This document shows, one piece after another, positions 1-7,575 of a stretch of 8,772 nucleotides of DNA. Under the pieces are notes generated by a model. It was not told the origin of the DNA and did not search any database. It saw nothing but the letters and a program-made list of their open reading frames with translations. Position 1 is the stretch's first letter, and each line of letters opens with the position of its first letter. Made by a program: the position numbers and the translations under genes. Origin of the DNA: Acidobacteriota bacterium (GTDB lineage: Bacteria > Acidobacteriota > Blastocatellia > Pyrinomonadales > Pyrinomonadaceae). The stretch covers positions 1-8,772 of the forward strand of contig JAHEEZ010000146.1 of NCBI GenBank assembly GCA_024640445.1. Reading direction: 5' to 3'.

Positions 1-821
1 AGGTGTACCATCCCTTGATGGCGCGGGCAGCAAAGCCCGGACAGTTCGTCATCGTGATGTCGCATCCCGAAGGCGAAAGGATCCCCCTGACAATAGCGGA
101 TTTCGACCGCGACAAAGGAACGGTCACACTCGTTATCCAGGCGGTGGGCAAGACCACCCTGGAAATGCAGAAGACGTGCCTGAAGGGAACTTCCCTGCAC
201 GGGATGGTCGGCCCGATGGGGATTCCTACACACCTAAGCGATGCGAAAAAGGTTGTGTGCGTCGGAGGAGGTCTCGGCGTGGCGCCGGTCTTTCCGCAAG
301 CGCGCGCATTCAAGGAAAACGGAGCTTACGTGATCGGGGTCCTCGGTTTCAGAACCAGGGACCTTGTTTTTTGGGAAGACAAGTTCGGCTCCATTTGCGA
401 CGAGTTGATAATCTGTTCAGACGACGGTTCGGTCGGTATCAAAGGCCTGGTTACTGACGGGATCCGGCTGGCAATGGAGCGGCACAGCGACATCGGTGAA
501 GTTGTCGCGATCGGACCGCCGGTAATGATGAAGGCAAGCGCCGAATCCACACGGGACGCAGGCATAAAGACGATGGTCAGCCTGAACCCTATAATGGTTG
601 ACGGAACGGGAATGTGCGGCGGCTGCAGGGTTAAGGTCGGCGAACAGGTTCGCTTCGCATGCGTAGACGGTCCTGATTTCGACGGCCACCAGGTGGACTT
701 CGACGATCTGATGATGCGGCTGAAGCGGTATAAGGAAGAAGAGGCCGCGGCGACGGAACGCTGGTCGGAATCGTGCCGGATGAGAACGGCTGAAGGTGAA
801 CGTGTCACCCTTCCAGAATAA
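1..821 (+). CDS. nfnA: NfnA-type small subunit: FAD/NAD(H)-binding, [2Fe-2S] ferredoxin:NADP+ oxidoreductase subunit (5' partial)
   Basis: This is the small subunit of NADH-dependent reduced ferredoxin:NADP+ oxidoreductase (also annotated sulfide dehydrogenase SudB or dihydroorotate dehydrogenase electron-transfer-like). It is a soluble flavoprotein that handles NADH at the bifurcating enzyme. The frame is open from the window edge, and a GTG at 3 is not the true start: the family normally has about 20-25 more residues before the KPGQFVIV strand. Counting from the GTG codon, RIPLTIAD at 26-33 is the FAD-binding signature. GGGLGVAPVFPQ at 88-99 is the nucleotide-binding glycine-rich stretch. 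MVDGTGMCGGC at 198-208 plus C220 give the [2Fe-2S] site: C205, C208 and C220, with D200 as a possible fourth ligand, since known Nfn small subunits use one Asp. The charged tail after about residue 240 shows no motif. The nfnB-type gene follows 26 nt downstream. The family call is firm. The bifurcating function is inferred from pairing with the next gene. Confidence 0.93.
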   Translation, partial: VYHPLMARAAKPGQFVIVMSHPEGERIPLTIADFDRDKGTVTLVIQAVGKTTLEMQKTCLKGTSLHGMVGPMGIPTHLSDAKKVVCVGGGLGVAPVFPQARAFKENGAYVIGVLGFRTRDLVFWEDKFGSICDELIICSDDGSVGIKGLVTDGIRLAMERHSDIGEVVAIGPPVMMKASAESTRDAGIKTMVSLNPIMVDGTGMCGGCRVKVGEQVRFACVDGPDFDGHQVDFDDLMMRLKRYKEEEAAATERWSESCRMRTAEGERVTLPE

Positions 822-847
822 TTGCTGAAGAGACGGAGAAAGACCGA

Positions 848-2335
848 ATGGCGAAGAAACGAACGGTACGCAACATACCGCAGGAACGGACTCCCGTTCT
901 TGAACTGGACCCGGGCGTCAGGGTAACCAACTTTGAAGAGGTCAATTGCGGCTACACCGAAAGCCAGGCGCTCCTGGAATCGGAACGATGCCTTTTCTGC
1001 CCGGACCCCAAATGCATCGCCGGATGCCCGGTCGGGATCGACATTCCCGGATTCATACAGAAGATCGGCGACAAGGATTTTCGTGGCGCTTACGACGTCA
1101 TTACCGACACCAATCTGCTTCCGGCGGTCTGCGGACGCGTATGCCCGCAGGAGAGCCAGTGCGAGGAAGTTTGCGTGGTCGGCGAGAACCTGATACCGGT
1201 CGCGATAGGGAGGCTCGAGCGCTTCGTAGGCGACCAGGCCATTGAAAATAATTGGGTAAACGTCCCGTACATCGAGCCGACCGGATTCAGGATCGGCATC
1301 GTCGGTTCGGGTCCCGCCGGGATGGCGTGCGCCGCCGATATGGCGAAAGCCGGATGCGAGGTCACGGTATTCGAGGCTTTCCACGAAGCCGGCGGGGTTC
1401 TCAGGTATGGAATTCCGGATTTCCGGCTCCCGAACTCGGTGGTCGATGCGGAGATCGGGAAACTTGAAGAACTCGGCGTGAAGTTCGAATGCAACACCCT
1501 CGTGGGACGGCTGTTCACCATCGAGCAGATGATCGAAGAACTTGGCTATGACGCTGTGTTCATCGGCACCGGTGCGGGATACCCGACGATGCTCGGCATT
1601 CCCGGGGATTCCCTTAACGGCGTGCTCTCGGCGAACGAACTTCTTACAAGATGCAATTTGATGAGGGCGCGCGACTTTCCGAAAGTGGACACTCCGCTGC
1701 CGCTTGGAAAGCACGTTGTAGTGATCGGCTCCGGCAACACGGCGATGGATGCTCTGCGCGTATGCAAACGGCTTGGCGCGGAAAGCGTGACCTGCGTTTA
1801 CAGGCGCACAAAAGCCGAATCGCCGGCGCGCGCCGAAGAGGTGCATCACGCGGAAGAAGAAGGGATCGAATTCCACTGGCTCAGTGCCCCGGTCGAGGTC
1901 ATCGACGACGGTGAGGGCTCGGTATGCGCGATCCGATGCATCCGGATGGAACTTGGAGAGCCGGACGATTCCGGGAGGCGGCGTCCCCTGCCGATTGCGG
2001 GAAGCGAGTTCGAGATCGCGACCGACCAGGTGGTCTTTGCGATCGGGACGAACGCAAACCCGATCATCGGACAGACCTCTAAACTGAAGCTGAACAAATG
2101 GGGATATATCGAAGCTGACGAAAGCCTTATGACATCGATGGCCGGCGTATTCGCGGGCGGCGACATAGTGACCGGCGCCGCAACCGTGATCGAGGCAATG
2201 GGCGCGGGGCGAACGGCAGCACGCAGTATGAAGTCGTATCTCGGGATTCGCGACATCCGCCCGATCGATACGGTTTCTACTGTCTTCGGGATCGACACAC
2301 GGGAACATATTTTCGCGAGAGTGAGGACTGCTTAG
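848..2335 (+). CDS. nfnB: NfnB-type large subunit (glutamate synthase small-subunit-like FAD/[4Fe-4S] oxidoreductase)
   Basis: This 495-residue protein is close to the family's usual length of about 470 or slightly more. N-terminal cysteines C48, C51, C56 and C60 (CLFCPDPKCIAGCPVG), then C95, C99, C105 and C109 (CGRVCPQESQCEEVC), form the two [4Fe-4S] centres. The E102 of CPQE is conserved and may be a non-Cys ligand, as I recall from Nfn structures. GSGPAG at 153-158 is the FAD Rossmann motif, followed by GGVLRYGIPDFRLP at 182-195. GSGNTA at 294-299 starts the NADP(H) domain, and AGGDIVTGAATVIEAMGAG near 436-454 closes the FAD site. A GltD subunit of glutamate synthase would share this fold. 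The adjacent small subunit, and the absence of a large glutamate synthase gene in the window, make the Nfn role more likely. The enzyme would oxidise reduced ferredoxin plus NADH to make two NADPH. The ATG at 848 is preceded by GGAG at 835-838, and the start fits family alignments. Confidence 0.94.
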   Translation: MAKKRTVRNIPQERTPVLELDPGVRVTNFEEVNCGYTESQALLESERCLFCPDPKCIAGCPVGIDIPGFIQKIGDKDFRGAYDVITDTNLLPAVCGRVCPQESQCEEVCVVGENLIPVAIGRLERFVGDQAIENNWVNVPYIEPTGFRIGIVGSGPAGMACAADMAKAGCEVTVFEAFHEAGGVLRYGIPDFRLPNSVVDAEIGKLEELGVKFECNTLVGRLFTIEQMIEELGYDAVFIGTGAGYPTMLGIPGDSLNGVLSANELLTRCNLMRARDFPKVDTPLPLGKHVVVIGSGNTAMDALRVCKRLGAESVTCVYRRTKAESPARAEEVHHAEEEGIEFHWLSAPVEVIDDGEGSVCAIRCIRMELGEPDDSGRRRPLPIAGSEFEIATDQVVFAIGTNANPIIGQTSKLKLNKWGYIEADESLMTSMAGVFAGGDIVTGAATVIEAMGAGRTAARSMKSYLGIRDIRPIDTVSTVFGIDTREHIFARVRTA

Positions 2336-2337
2336 AA

Positions 2338-4230
2338 ATGGCACTTGACGAAAGCAACAAGAACGAAGAGAGCCGGGTGAACGGCGCCGCCGGAAAGGCG
2401 ACGATCCTGAAAGAACATATCGTCGAGATCATCAGCGATTCTGGCGAGGGAGCGCAGAAGTGCGGACAGTCTTTCGGCGCGATCGTCGCACGGATGGGTA
2501 TCGGCGTCTGGACAGTGGAGATCATTCCGGCCGAGATCAGGCCTCCTGCAAGGAGCGTCGCCGGCGCGAGCGGCAATCGCATACGGATCGGATCGGATCA
2601 GGTGACCAACGGAGGTGACGAGACTGACCTTGTCGTGGCATTCAACGAGCAGGTCCTGCTCGGCAGGATCCATTCAAAAGAGCTGAAGCAGGGCTGCGCT
2701 ATCCTTCTCGAATCAATGTGGCGGGAAGACAAAGACCCGAAAGTCGCCAAGTCCTACGCCGAGGCCTGCGAACATCTCATTGCGGCGGGCTACAAGGTCT
2801 TTGAGATACCGATGGAAGAGGAATGCCTGAAGATCGTTCCGGATCCGAGGCGGGGCAAGAACATGTTCGTGCTGGGAATGCTATGCAGCGCTTACAGCCT
2901 CGACCTTCAGATCGCAAGAGAACAGATCGCCCTTACTTTCGCGAAGAAATCGGAGAAGGTCGTAAAGGCCAACGTAGAGTTGTTGGAAGCGGGCTATGAA
3001 TGGGCGGATAAGAATTTGGACCTGAAGTTCGAGATCCCTGCGGAGAAAAGCAGCACGCCGCAGATAGTGGTCAACGGCAACACGGCGCTGGCCCTTGGCG
3101 TTTTGGCTTCCGGCATGGAAATTTGCGCGATGTACCCGATAACCCCCGCGACCTCCGCCTCCCATTACCTGAGCGACGCGTTCGAGAGCGTCGGCGGAGT
3201 CGTGCATCAGGCGGAGGATGAGATAGCGGCCTGCGCTTTCGCGATCGGCGCTTCTTACGCGGGAAAATGCACGGTTACGATCACGTCCGGACCCGGCTAC
3301 TCGCTGAAGCAGGAAGCGATCGGTCTGGCGGTTATGGGAGAGATCCCGCTTGTCGTCGTCAACGTGATGCGCGGCGGCCCCAGCACCGGCCAGCCTACAA
3401 AAACGGAGCAGGGCGATCTGATGACCACGATCTTCGGAAGCCACGGGGACGCGCCAAAGGTGGTTATCGCGCCAGGCACGATCGAGGAATGCTTCTATTC
3501 CGTGATAACCGCGCGAAAGATCGCCGAGACATTCAACATGGTCGTTGTGATACTGACCGACGCGAACCTGGCGACATCCCAACAACCTTTCAAGAGGCCG
3601 GAGTTCGACGAAGCGTGGCTTGCGCCGCCGATCGACCAGAGCGCGGTACCGGAAGGCGCGAAGCCTTACGACTGGCATCCGGAAACGGGACTCGCCAGAC
3701 GCTTCATTCCCGGACAGCCGGGAGGAATGCATACGCTGACCGGACTTGCGCACGACGTTCACAGCCATGTCGCGTACGATCCTGAGATAAATCAGCAGGG
3801 GATGCGGGCGAGAAGTTTGAAACTTGCGGCTCTACAAAAGAGCCTTCGGCCGCCTGAGGTCGTCGGGGACCGGGAAGGTGAACTTCTTGTGGTCGGCTGG
3901 GGAAGCACGAAAGGAGCTATCGAAGAGGCCGTCGCCAGGCTGAGGGACGAGGGAAGGAAGGTGTCGTCGATGCACTTCGCATTTCTGAGCCCCCTGCCGC
4001 CCGGCATCAAGGAAGTACTCGGCGGTTTTGAGAAAGTTTTGGCGATCGAGAACAACTGGTCGGACGATCCGGATGACGAGATCATAGACGAAAGCAACCG
4101 AAGGTACACCGCACTCGCGACTCTTCTCAGGTCGCGTTATCTGGTCGATGTCGATTGCTGGAGTGAATGCCGCGGAACGCCTCTAAAGCCGAGCACGGTT
4201 CGGCACCTCATACTGGAGAAACTGAAATGA
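2338..4230 (+). CDS. korA: 2-oxoacid:ferredoxin oxidoreductase, fused gamma-alpha subunit (KorA-like)
   Basis: This is the large subunit of a 2-oxoacid:ferredoxin oxidoreductase. The enzyme converts a 2-oxoacid plus CoA to acyl-CoA, CO2 and reduced ferredoxin, in the cytoplasm. The 630 residues contain a gamma domain first (about 24-215, including SDSGEGAQKCGQSFGAIV near 33-50), where CoA contacts are expected. The alpha pyrimidine-binding domain follows at about 240-450. YPITPATS at 266-273 and QAEDEIAA at 291-298 hold the TPP-facing residues. TSGPGYSLKQEAIGLAVM (316-333) and RGGPSTGQPTKTEQGDL (345-361) are strongly conserved substrate-side segments. The C-terminal domain (about 510-630) has ELLVVGWGSTKGAIEEA. 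No cluster-binding ferredoxin domain is present. The gene begins 2 nt after nfnB stops, with GAGGA at 2323-2327 as a ribosome site. Substrate is not readable from sequence: 2-oxoglutarate is the default for two-subunit enzymes, but pyruvate, branched-chain or mixed 2-oxoacids are possible. Confidence 0.93.
   Translation: MALDESNKNEESRVNGAAGKATILKEHIVEIISDSGEGAQKCGQSFGAIVARMGIGVWTVEIIPAEIRPPARSVAGASGNRIRIGSDQVTNGGDETDLVVAFNEQVLLGRIHSKELKQGCAILLESMWREDKDPKVAKSYAEACEHLIAAGYKVFEIPMEEECLKIVPDPRRGKNMFVLGMLCSAYSLDLQIAREQIALTFAKKSEKVVKANVELLEAGYEWADKNLDLKFEIPAEKSSTPQIVVNGNTALALGVLASGMEICAMYPITPATSASHYLSDAFESVGGVVHQAEDEIAACAFAIGASYAGKCTVTITSGPGYSLKQEAIGLAVMGEIPLVVVNVMRGGPSTGQPTKTEQGDLMTTIFGSHGDAPKVVIAPGTIEECFYSVITARKIAETFNMVVVILTDANLATSQQPFKRPEFDEAWLAPPIDQSAVPEGAKPYDWHPETGLARRFIPGQPGGMHTLTGLAHDVHSHVAYDPEINQQGMRARSLKLAALQKSLRPPEVVGDREGELLVVGWGSTKGAIEEAVARLRDEGRKVSSMHFAFLSPLPPGIKEVLGGFEKVLAIENNWSDDPDDEIIDESNRRYTALATLLRSRYLVDVDCWSECRGTPLKPSTVRHLILEKLK
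4215..4229 (+). promoter_or_regulatory. Ribosome binding site and coupled start of korB
   Basis: GGAG at 4215-4218 lies 8 nt before the ATG at 4227. That ATG overlaps the korA stop as ATGA. This places the korB start here, 20 codons after the first possible in-frame ATG at 4167. The longer version would overlap the korA coding region by 64 nt and its extra residues do not look like the family. A second ATG follows directly at 4230, so initiation could shift by one codon. The overlap implies translational coupling and near equal subunit synthesis. Confidence 0.75.
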
Positions 4231-5219
4231 TGGATTCTGGCCACAGCATAAGTCCGAGCGAATGCCTGCTCAGGATGTACGAAGAACACCACGAGATAGA
4301 GGACTATCAGAAGGGAGTGCCAAGGTGGTGCACCGGTTGCGGCGATAACGCGATCCTCGCGGCTATCCAGAGGCTTTGCCGCGACGAAGGCCTTCTGCCT
4401 GAAAAGACGGTCTTCGTTTCCGGAATAGGTTGTTCGAGCCGGCTTCCGCACTATATGAACACGTACGGATTTCACGGTATCCACGGCCGCGCGCTGCCCG
4501 TCGCCGAGGGCGTGAAACTCGCCAGGCCGGAACTGTCGGTCTTTGTGAACACGGGCGACGGAGATTGCTGCAGCATCGGAGCCGCGCACTGGATCCATGC
4601 CGTCCGGTACAACATGAATATGACGATGATGCTCCACGACAACCAGATCTACGGGTTGACGAAGATGCAGGCGTCGCCGACCTCCCCTATCGGGCTTAAG
4701 AGCAACACAACCCCGCGCGGAAGCTATCTTGAAGCGTTGAATCCGCTAACGGTCACACTTGGTATTTCGAATGTGTCCTTCGTCGCGCAGGTCGTGGACT
4801 GGATCCCGGAGGTCCTTTATCAGGTGATCTCCGCAGCGTACCACCACAAAGGGTTCTCTTTCGTACGGATCATCCAGCGGTGTCCCGAATGGCTTCCTAA
4901 GCTGATGGAACCCTGGCTGCACGACCCTCAGCGAGTACTGATGCTGCATCACGAAGACGGTGTCGAGATAAGTCCCGCTGTCGCGAAAGTCTATACAAGA
5001 ATGGAAGAACACGACCCGTCGGATATGAACCGGGCACGGGAAATAGCTTCTTCAATTGACCCGATCCCGACCGGGATCCTGTATCGGAACGAAGAAGTGC
5101 CCTGCTACGAAGATGTCAGGCTTGACGGCAGGCTCAGGACGGCGAGCCTCGTGAAACAAGGCCTTGAGGCCGAATTCGACAAATTCACTGTTTGGCCGGA
5201 CGCATCCGGACAAGCTTAG
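4227..5219 (+). CDS. korB: 2-oxoacid:ferredoxin oxidoreductase beta subunit (TPP and [4Fe-4S], KorB-like)
   Basis: This 330-residue beta subunit binds TPP-Mg and the single [4Fe-4S] cluster that takes electrons from the hydroxyethyl-type intermediate. RWCTGCGDNAIL at 33-44 supplies C35 and C38. SGIGCSS supplies C69, and IIQRCP supplies C219, completing the four-Cys set typical of the family. GDGD at 110-113 with the downstream HDNQIYGLTKMQASPTSP (137-154) is the TPP/Mg motif, with N139 and the backbone after it as ligands. KSNTTPRGSYLEALNPL at 158-174 marks the bacterial/archaeal two-subunit subgroup. The family's usual length is 280-350. No separate delta (2[4Fe-4S]) subunit gene is seen between korB and the next gene, so electrons must leave through an external or downstream-encoded ferredoxin. 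The ferredoxin-tailed protein 10 nt downstream is the obvious candidate. Family call is firm; the substrate is unknown. Confidence 0.94.
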   Translation: MMDSGHSISPSECLLRMYEEHHEIEDYQKGVPRWCTGCGDNAILAAIQRLCRDEGLLPEKTVFVSGIGCSSRLPHYMNTYGFHGIHGRALPVAEGVKLARPELSVFVNTGDGDCCSIGAAHWIHAVRYNMNMTMMLHDNQIYGLTKMQASPTSPIGLKSNTTPRGSYLEALNPLTVTLGISNVSFVAQVVDWIPEVLYQVISAAYHHKGFSFVRIIQRCPEWLPKLMEPWLHDPQRVLMLHHEDGVEISPAVAKVYTRMEEHDPSDMNRAREIASSIDPIPTGILYRNEEVPCYEDVRLDGRLRTASLVKQGLEAEFDKFTVWPDASGQA

Positions 5220-5232
5220 GTGAGAACAAATG
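5218..5232 (+). promoter_or_regulatory. Ribosome binding site of the ferredoxin-tailed gene
   Basis: AGGTGAG at 5218-5224 overlaps the korB stop (TAG at 5217-5219). It ends 5 nt before the ATG at 5230, a good match to the 3' end of 16S rRNA. It fixes the start of the 722-residue protein and supports coupled translation with korB. Confidence 0.65.
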
Positions 5233-7398
5233 GACGGAAAAATTCAGGATTACATTACCTTTTTTCTAACAGGGCGGCTCGACGGCGGATCGCTGATGCC
5301 GATGGACCCTGTCTACAGACCGGCTGCGTTCGGCCCATACTCCGATCTCACGTCACTTCGTTATGACTTTCCGCTTGTCCTCAACAGGGCGGATGCCGGG
5401 CGGGCCCTGCAATCCCTAAGCCATCTCGTGGACGATGCCGTTGCCGACCTCGCGGACGACCCCGAAAGGGACAGGATCGCCAGGCACGGATACGCGATAG
5501 AAATGGACCTTCGGCGCGAGCTCGATGTTTCGGGTAGCGGTGATTTCCACGAACTGTGGCACGCGGCGTCGGATCGGCTTTCAAAGGAGAGAGAGGACGC
5601 GATCAAAGACTCGGCCGACCTGCTCTGGAATTTGTTCAACACTGAAGGGATTATTCTCGACGCGGAAAGATCGGTGCCCTTCCGCGCCGTTCGCCATCTG
5701 TGGAGCGCAGTTCAGGCGGATAAGGCGAAAGACTTCCGTCGGAAAACGGAACGATTGCTGCTGAAACTTCGCGGCATTCTCAACGCGGAGGTTGCCAATT
5801 CCGCCACAGGCCGCGCGCCCGAAGCTCTCCGCGCCGGCGTCGGAGCGGGGTTCACAAACGCCTTCGATTTCACGGGCATGTCAAAGATCCTGATGGATTC
5901 GAAGCCGATAAGCGCGCTCTCAGACGGGAGGCGTCAGCGTATCCGGGACCTGATCGAGGTGCTTGAGGGCCAAAAGTTCTTCTCGCTTGGAAATGAGGAG
6001 GCGGCAACCTACGAATTTGCTTTCGAATGCTCATCCGAGGCGCTGAAAGCCTACAAAGAAAGACACGCGGAAGCGGTTTCACTTACCCGGGCATTGAAGA
6101 TGGCGGAACTGGAGGCGGCGGGCGAGTATCGCGAACGAATGCACGACCGTATTTTCGAAGGGTTCGGCGAGAGAGGCCTGGGATTTGAAGACCTGGCTGA
6201 ACTGCCTGATTACCTGGTTTGCGCTGAAGCGGACGAGTTGGACGCGCAGGAATCGTCCGGGATAGTTGAGATGTTGTCCGCCGGAATCCCTGTAAAGATC
6301 ATTGTTAGAACCGACGATGCGCTTCAGCCTTCGCCGGTCGCCGAGGGCCACGCTAACCTTGGGGGCCGTTCGAAGAGTCTTGTTGATTTGGCGATCGGCC
6401 TGGCCGACGTGTTTGTGCTTCAGGCCGGCGCGTCACAACTCTTCAAGGAACGCGACGGATTGGTCCGCGGCCTTTCCTACACAGGCCCTTCCCTGTTCAG
6501 CGTGTATTCCGGTTCGGGTAAAGAGTCGAAAGGAATTCCGGCTTACCTTGCTTCCGCTGCAGCGACTGAGTCCCGTGTTTTTCCATCACTCACGTACGAT
6601 CCGTCGGCCGGTCATGACTGGTCTTCCCGGATGTCAGTCGGCAACAATCCCTCTCCGGAAGATGACTGGCCCGATCACAGATTGCGATGTCAGAACAGTT
6701 CGCTTCAGGCTGAAACCGTGTCGGCGCCATTCACCCCGGCGGACCTGATGGCGACTGACGCTCGATATTTCAATCGCTTCGCGATCGTTCCGGACGGTGC
6801 CGATGATGAAGGACTCGTCCCCCTGAACGATCTGAAAGACTTTGAACTCGAGGGACTTCCTGAAGAAGTGCCATACATAATGCTGGTCGGAGAGGACAAC
6901 CGCCTGCGGAAGGCGGTCGTCGATCTGCGTACGCTGACAGAAGTTCGAAGATGCCTGGCTATGTGGCACAGTCTTCAGGAACTTGGGGGGATCCATAATT
7001 CTCACGCGGAGCGCCTGCTCGCAAAAGAAAGGTCTGAACGGGCATTAGACGTGACTGTCTCGGAAGCCCCCCTGACAGTCGCCGTGACCGTGGGGGAAAC
7101 CGCAACCGCTGAACCGGAAGAGGTTGAAGATGCGATCGCGGAGCCTGTAGGTGACGATCCTTTTATCGAGACGGCGCGGTGTACATCCTGTGACGAATGC
7201 ATACAGATCAACGGAAAGATGTTCGCCTACGACGAGAACAAGCAGGCTTACATTGCCGATCCAGACGCGGGAACATTCCGTCAGCTGGTCGAAGCGGCGG
7301 AAGGCTGCCAGGTTTCCATCATCCACACCGGAAAGCCCAGAAATCCGAATGAGCCGGGGATCGAGGATCTCATCAAACGGGCAGAGGATTTTCAGTAA
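5230..7398 (+). CDS. PFOR-like protein lacking TPP ligands, with a C-terminal single-cluster [4Fe-4S] ferredoxin domain
   Basis: This is a 722-residue soluble protein with no signal peptide or membrane segment. Residues 1-320 are mostly helical and charged and match nothing I can name, although LRYDFPLVL (43-51) looks conserved-type. Residues about 325-480 read like the end of the TPP domain of single-chain pyruvate:ferredoxin oxidoreductase. LSAGIPVKIIV (349-359), GRSKSLVDLAIGLADVFVLQ (379-398), LSYTGPSLFSVYSG (415-428) and ESRVFPSLTYDPSAG (447-461) correspond in order to known PFOR segments. The GDG position reads EAD (333-335) and the Mg-binding Asn position reads P367, so TPP binding is probably lost. 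Residues about 500-605 form a further domain, followed by an acidic, Ala/Pro-rich linker (about 606-645). The ferredoxin domain has C651, C654, C657 and C693 (CTSCDEC, then GCQV), enough for one [4Fe-4S] cluster. Being last in the nfn-kor operon suggests it carries electrons between KorAB and NfnAB. That role is inferred. The ferredoxin call is firm and the PFOR relation is from remembered motifs. Confidence 0.85.
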   Translation: MDGKIQDYITFFLTGRLDGGSLMPMDPVYRPAAFGPYSDLTSLRYDFPLVLNRADAGRALQSLSHLVDDAVADLADDPERDRIARHGYAIEMDLRRELDVSGSGDFHELWHAASDRLSKEREDAIKDSADLLWNLFNTEGIILDAERSVPFRAVRHLWSAVQADKAKDFRRKTERLLLKLRGILNAEVANSATGRAPEALRAGVGAGFTNAFDFTGMSKILMDSKPISALSDGRRQRIRDLIEVLEGQKFFSLGNEEAATYEFAFECSSEALKAYKERHAEAVSLTRALKMAELEAAGEYRERMHDRIFEGFGERGLGFEDLAELPDYLVCAEADELDAQESSGIVEMLSAGIPVKIIVRTDDALQPSPVAEGHANLGGRSKSLVDLAIGLADVFVLQAGASQLFKERDGLVRGLSYTGPSLFSVYSGSGKESKGIPAYLASAAATESRVFPSLTYDPSAGHDWSSRMSVGNNPSPEDDWPDHRLRCQNSSLQAETVSAPFTPADLMATDARYFNRFAIVPDGADDEGLVPLNDLKDFELEGLPEEVPYIMLVGEDNRLRKAVVDLRTLTEVRRCLAMWHSLQELGGIHNSHAERLLAKERSERALDVTVSEAPLTVAVTVGETATAEPEEVEDAIAEPVGDDPFIETARCTSCDECIQINGKMFAYDENKQAYIADPDAGTFRQLVEAAEGCQVSIIHTGKPRNPNEPGIEDLIKRAEDFQ

Positions 7399-7431
7399 CG
7401 GGAGCGATAGAACTGGACGCAAGAGGATTAA

Positions 7432-7462
7432 CCGCGGAGGCGCAAACGCGCGGAGATTTTTT
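7432..7462 (+). terminator. Possible rho-independent terminator of the nfn-kor operon
   Basis: CCGCG (7432-7436) can pair with CGCGG (7449-7453), with a 12-nt interior loop. In an alternative fold, CCGC pairs with GCGG and an inner GCG pairs with CGC. Six T residues follow at 7457-7462, starting 34 nt after the last stop codon begins to clear. The stem is short and overlaps the 8-mer repeat, so it may be accidental. Confidence 0.4.
7433..7456. repeat. Degenerate 8-nt tandem repeat, three units
   Basis: Three adjacent units CGCGGAGG, CGCAAACG and CGCGGAGA follow the pattern CGC-purine-purine-A-x-x. They sit directly after TTAAC (7428-7432). A related block with 9-nt period occurs about 115 nt downstream after a similar TTAAA. 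I infer a member of a dispersed intergenic repeat family; one window cannot show copy number. Confidence 0.55.
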
Positions 7463-7548
7463 GGGCAGGAAATCGCGTTCAGATTCCAATCTTCAAGTCG
7501 ACCTTTCGTTCCAAATCTACTCTCCGATCTCCAAATCGGGAACTTAAA

Positions 7549-7575
7549 CGCGAAGGCCGCAAAGTCCGCAAAGTA
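7549..7575. repeat. Degenerate 9-nt tandem repeat, three units
   Basis: Three adjacent units CGCGAAGGC, CGCAAAGTC and CGCAAAGTA, preceded by TTAAA at 7544-7548. The period and the CGC-purine-A-A-G core relate it to the 8-mer block at 7433-7456. Both blocks open with TTAA and are in the same orientation, so they may bound one composite intergenic element. When read as codons the array gives runs such as AKAAKSAK, a frequent source of false protein predictions. Confidence 0.6.

Noticed and set aside
326..2344. A 672-codon open frame on the - strand opposite nfnA and nfnB.
   Set aside because: It lies antisense to two well-recognised genes with complete motifs. Its translation is rich in Arg, His and Ser with no family signature, as expected from the codon bias of the real genes.
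2881..3768. A 295-codon open frame on the - strand inside korA.
   Set aside because: It is entirely antisense to conserved alpha-subunit motifs. The product is Arg-rich with no recognisable domain and no ribosome site of note.
4167..4226. A longer KorB starting at the ATG at 4167.
   Set aside because: The extra 20 residues overlap korA deeply and do not resemble the family. The ATG at 4227 has a proper GGAG site and the usual ATGA overlap.
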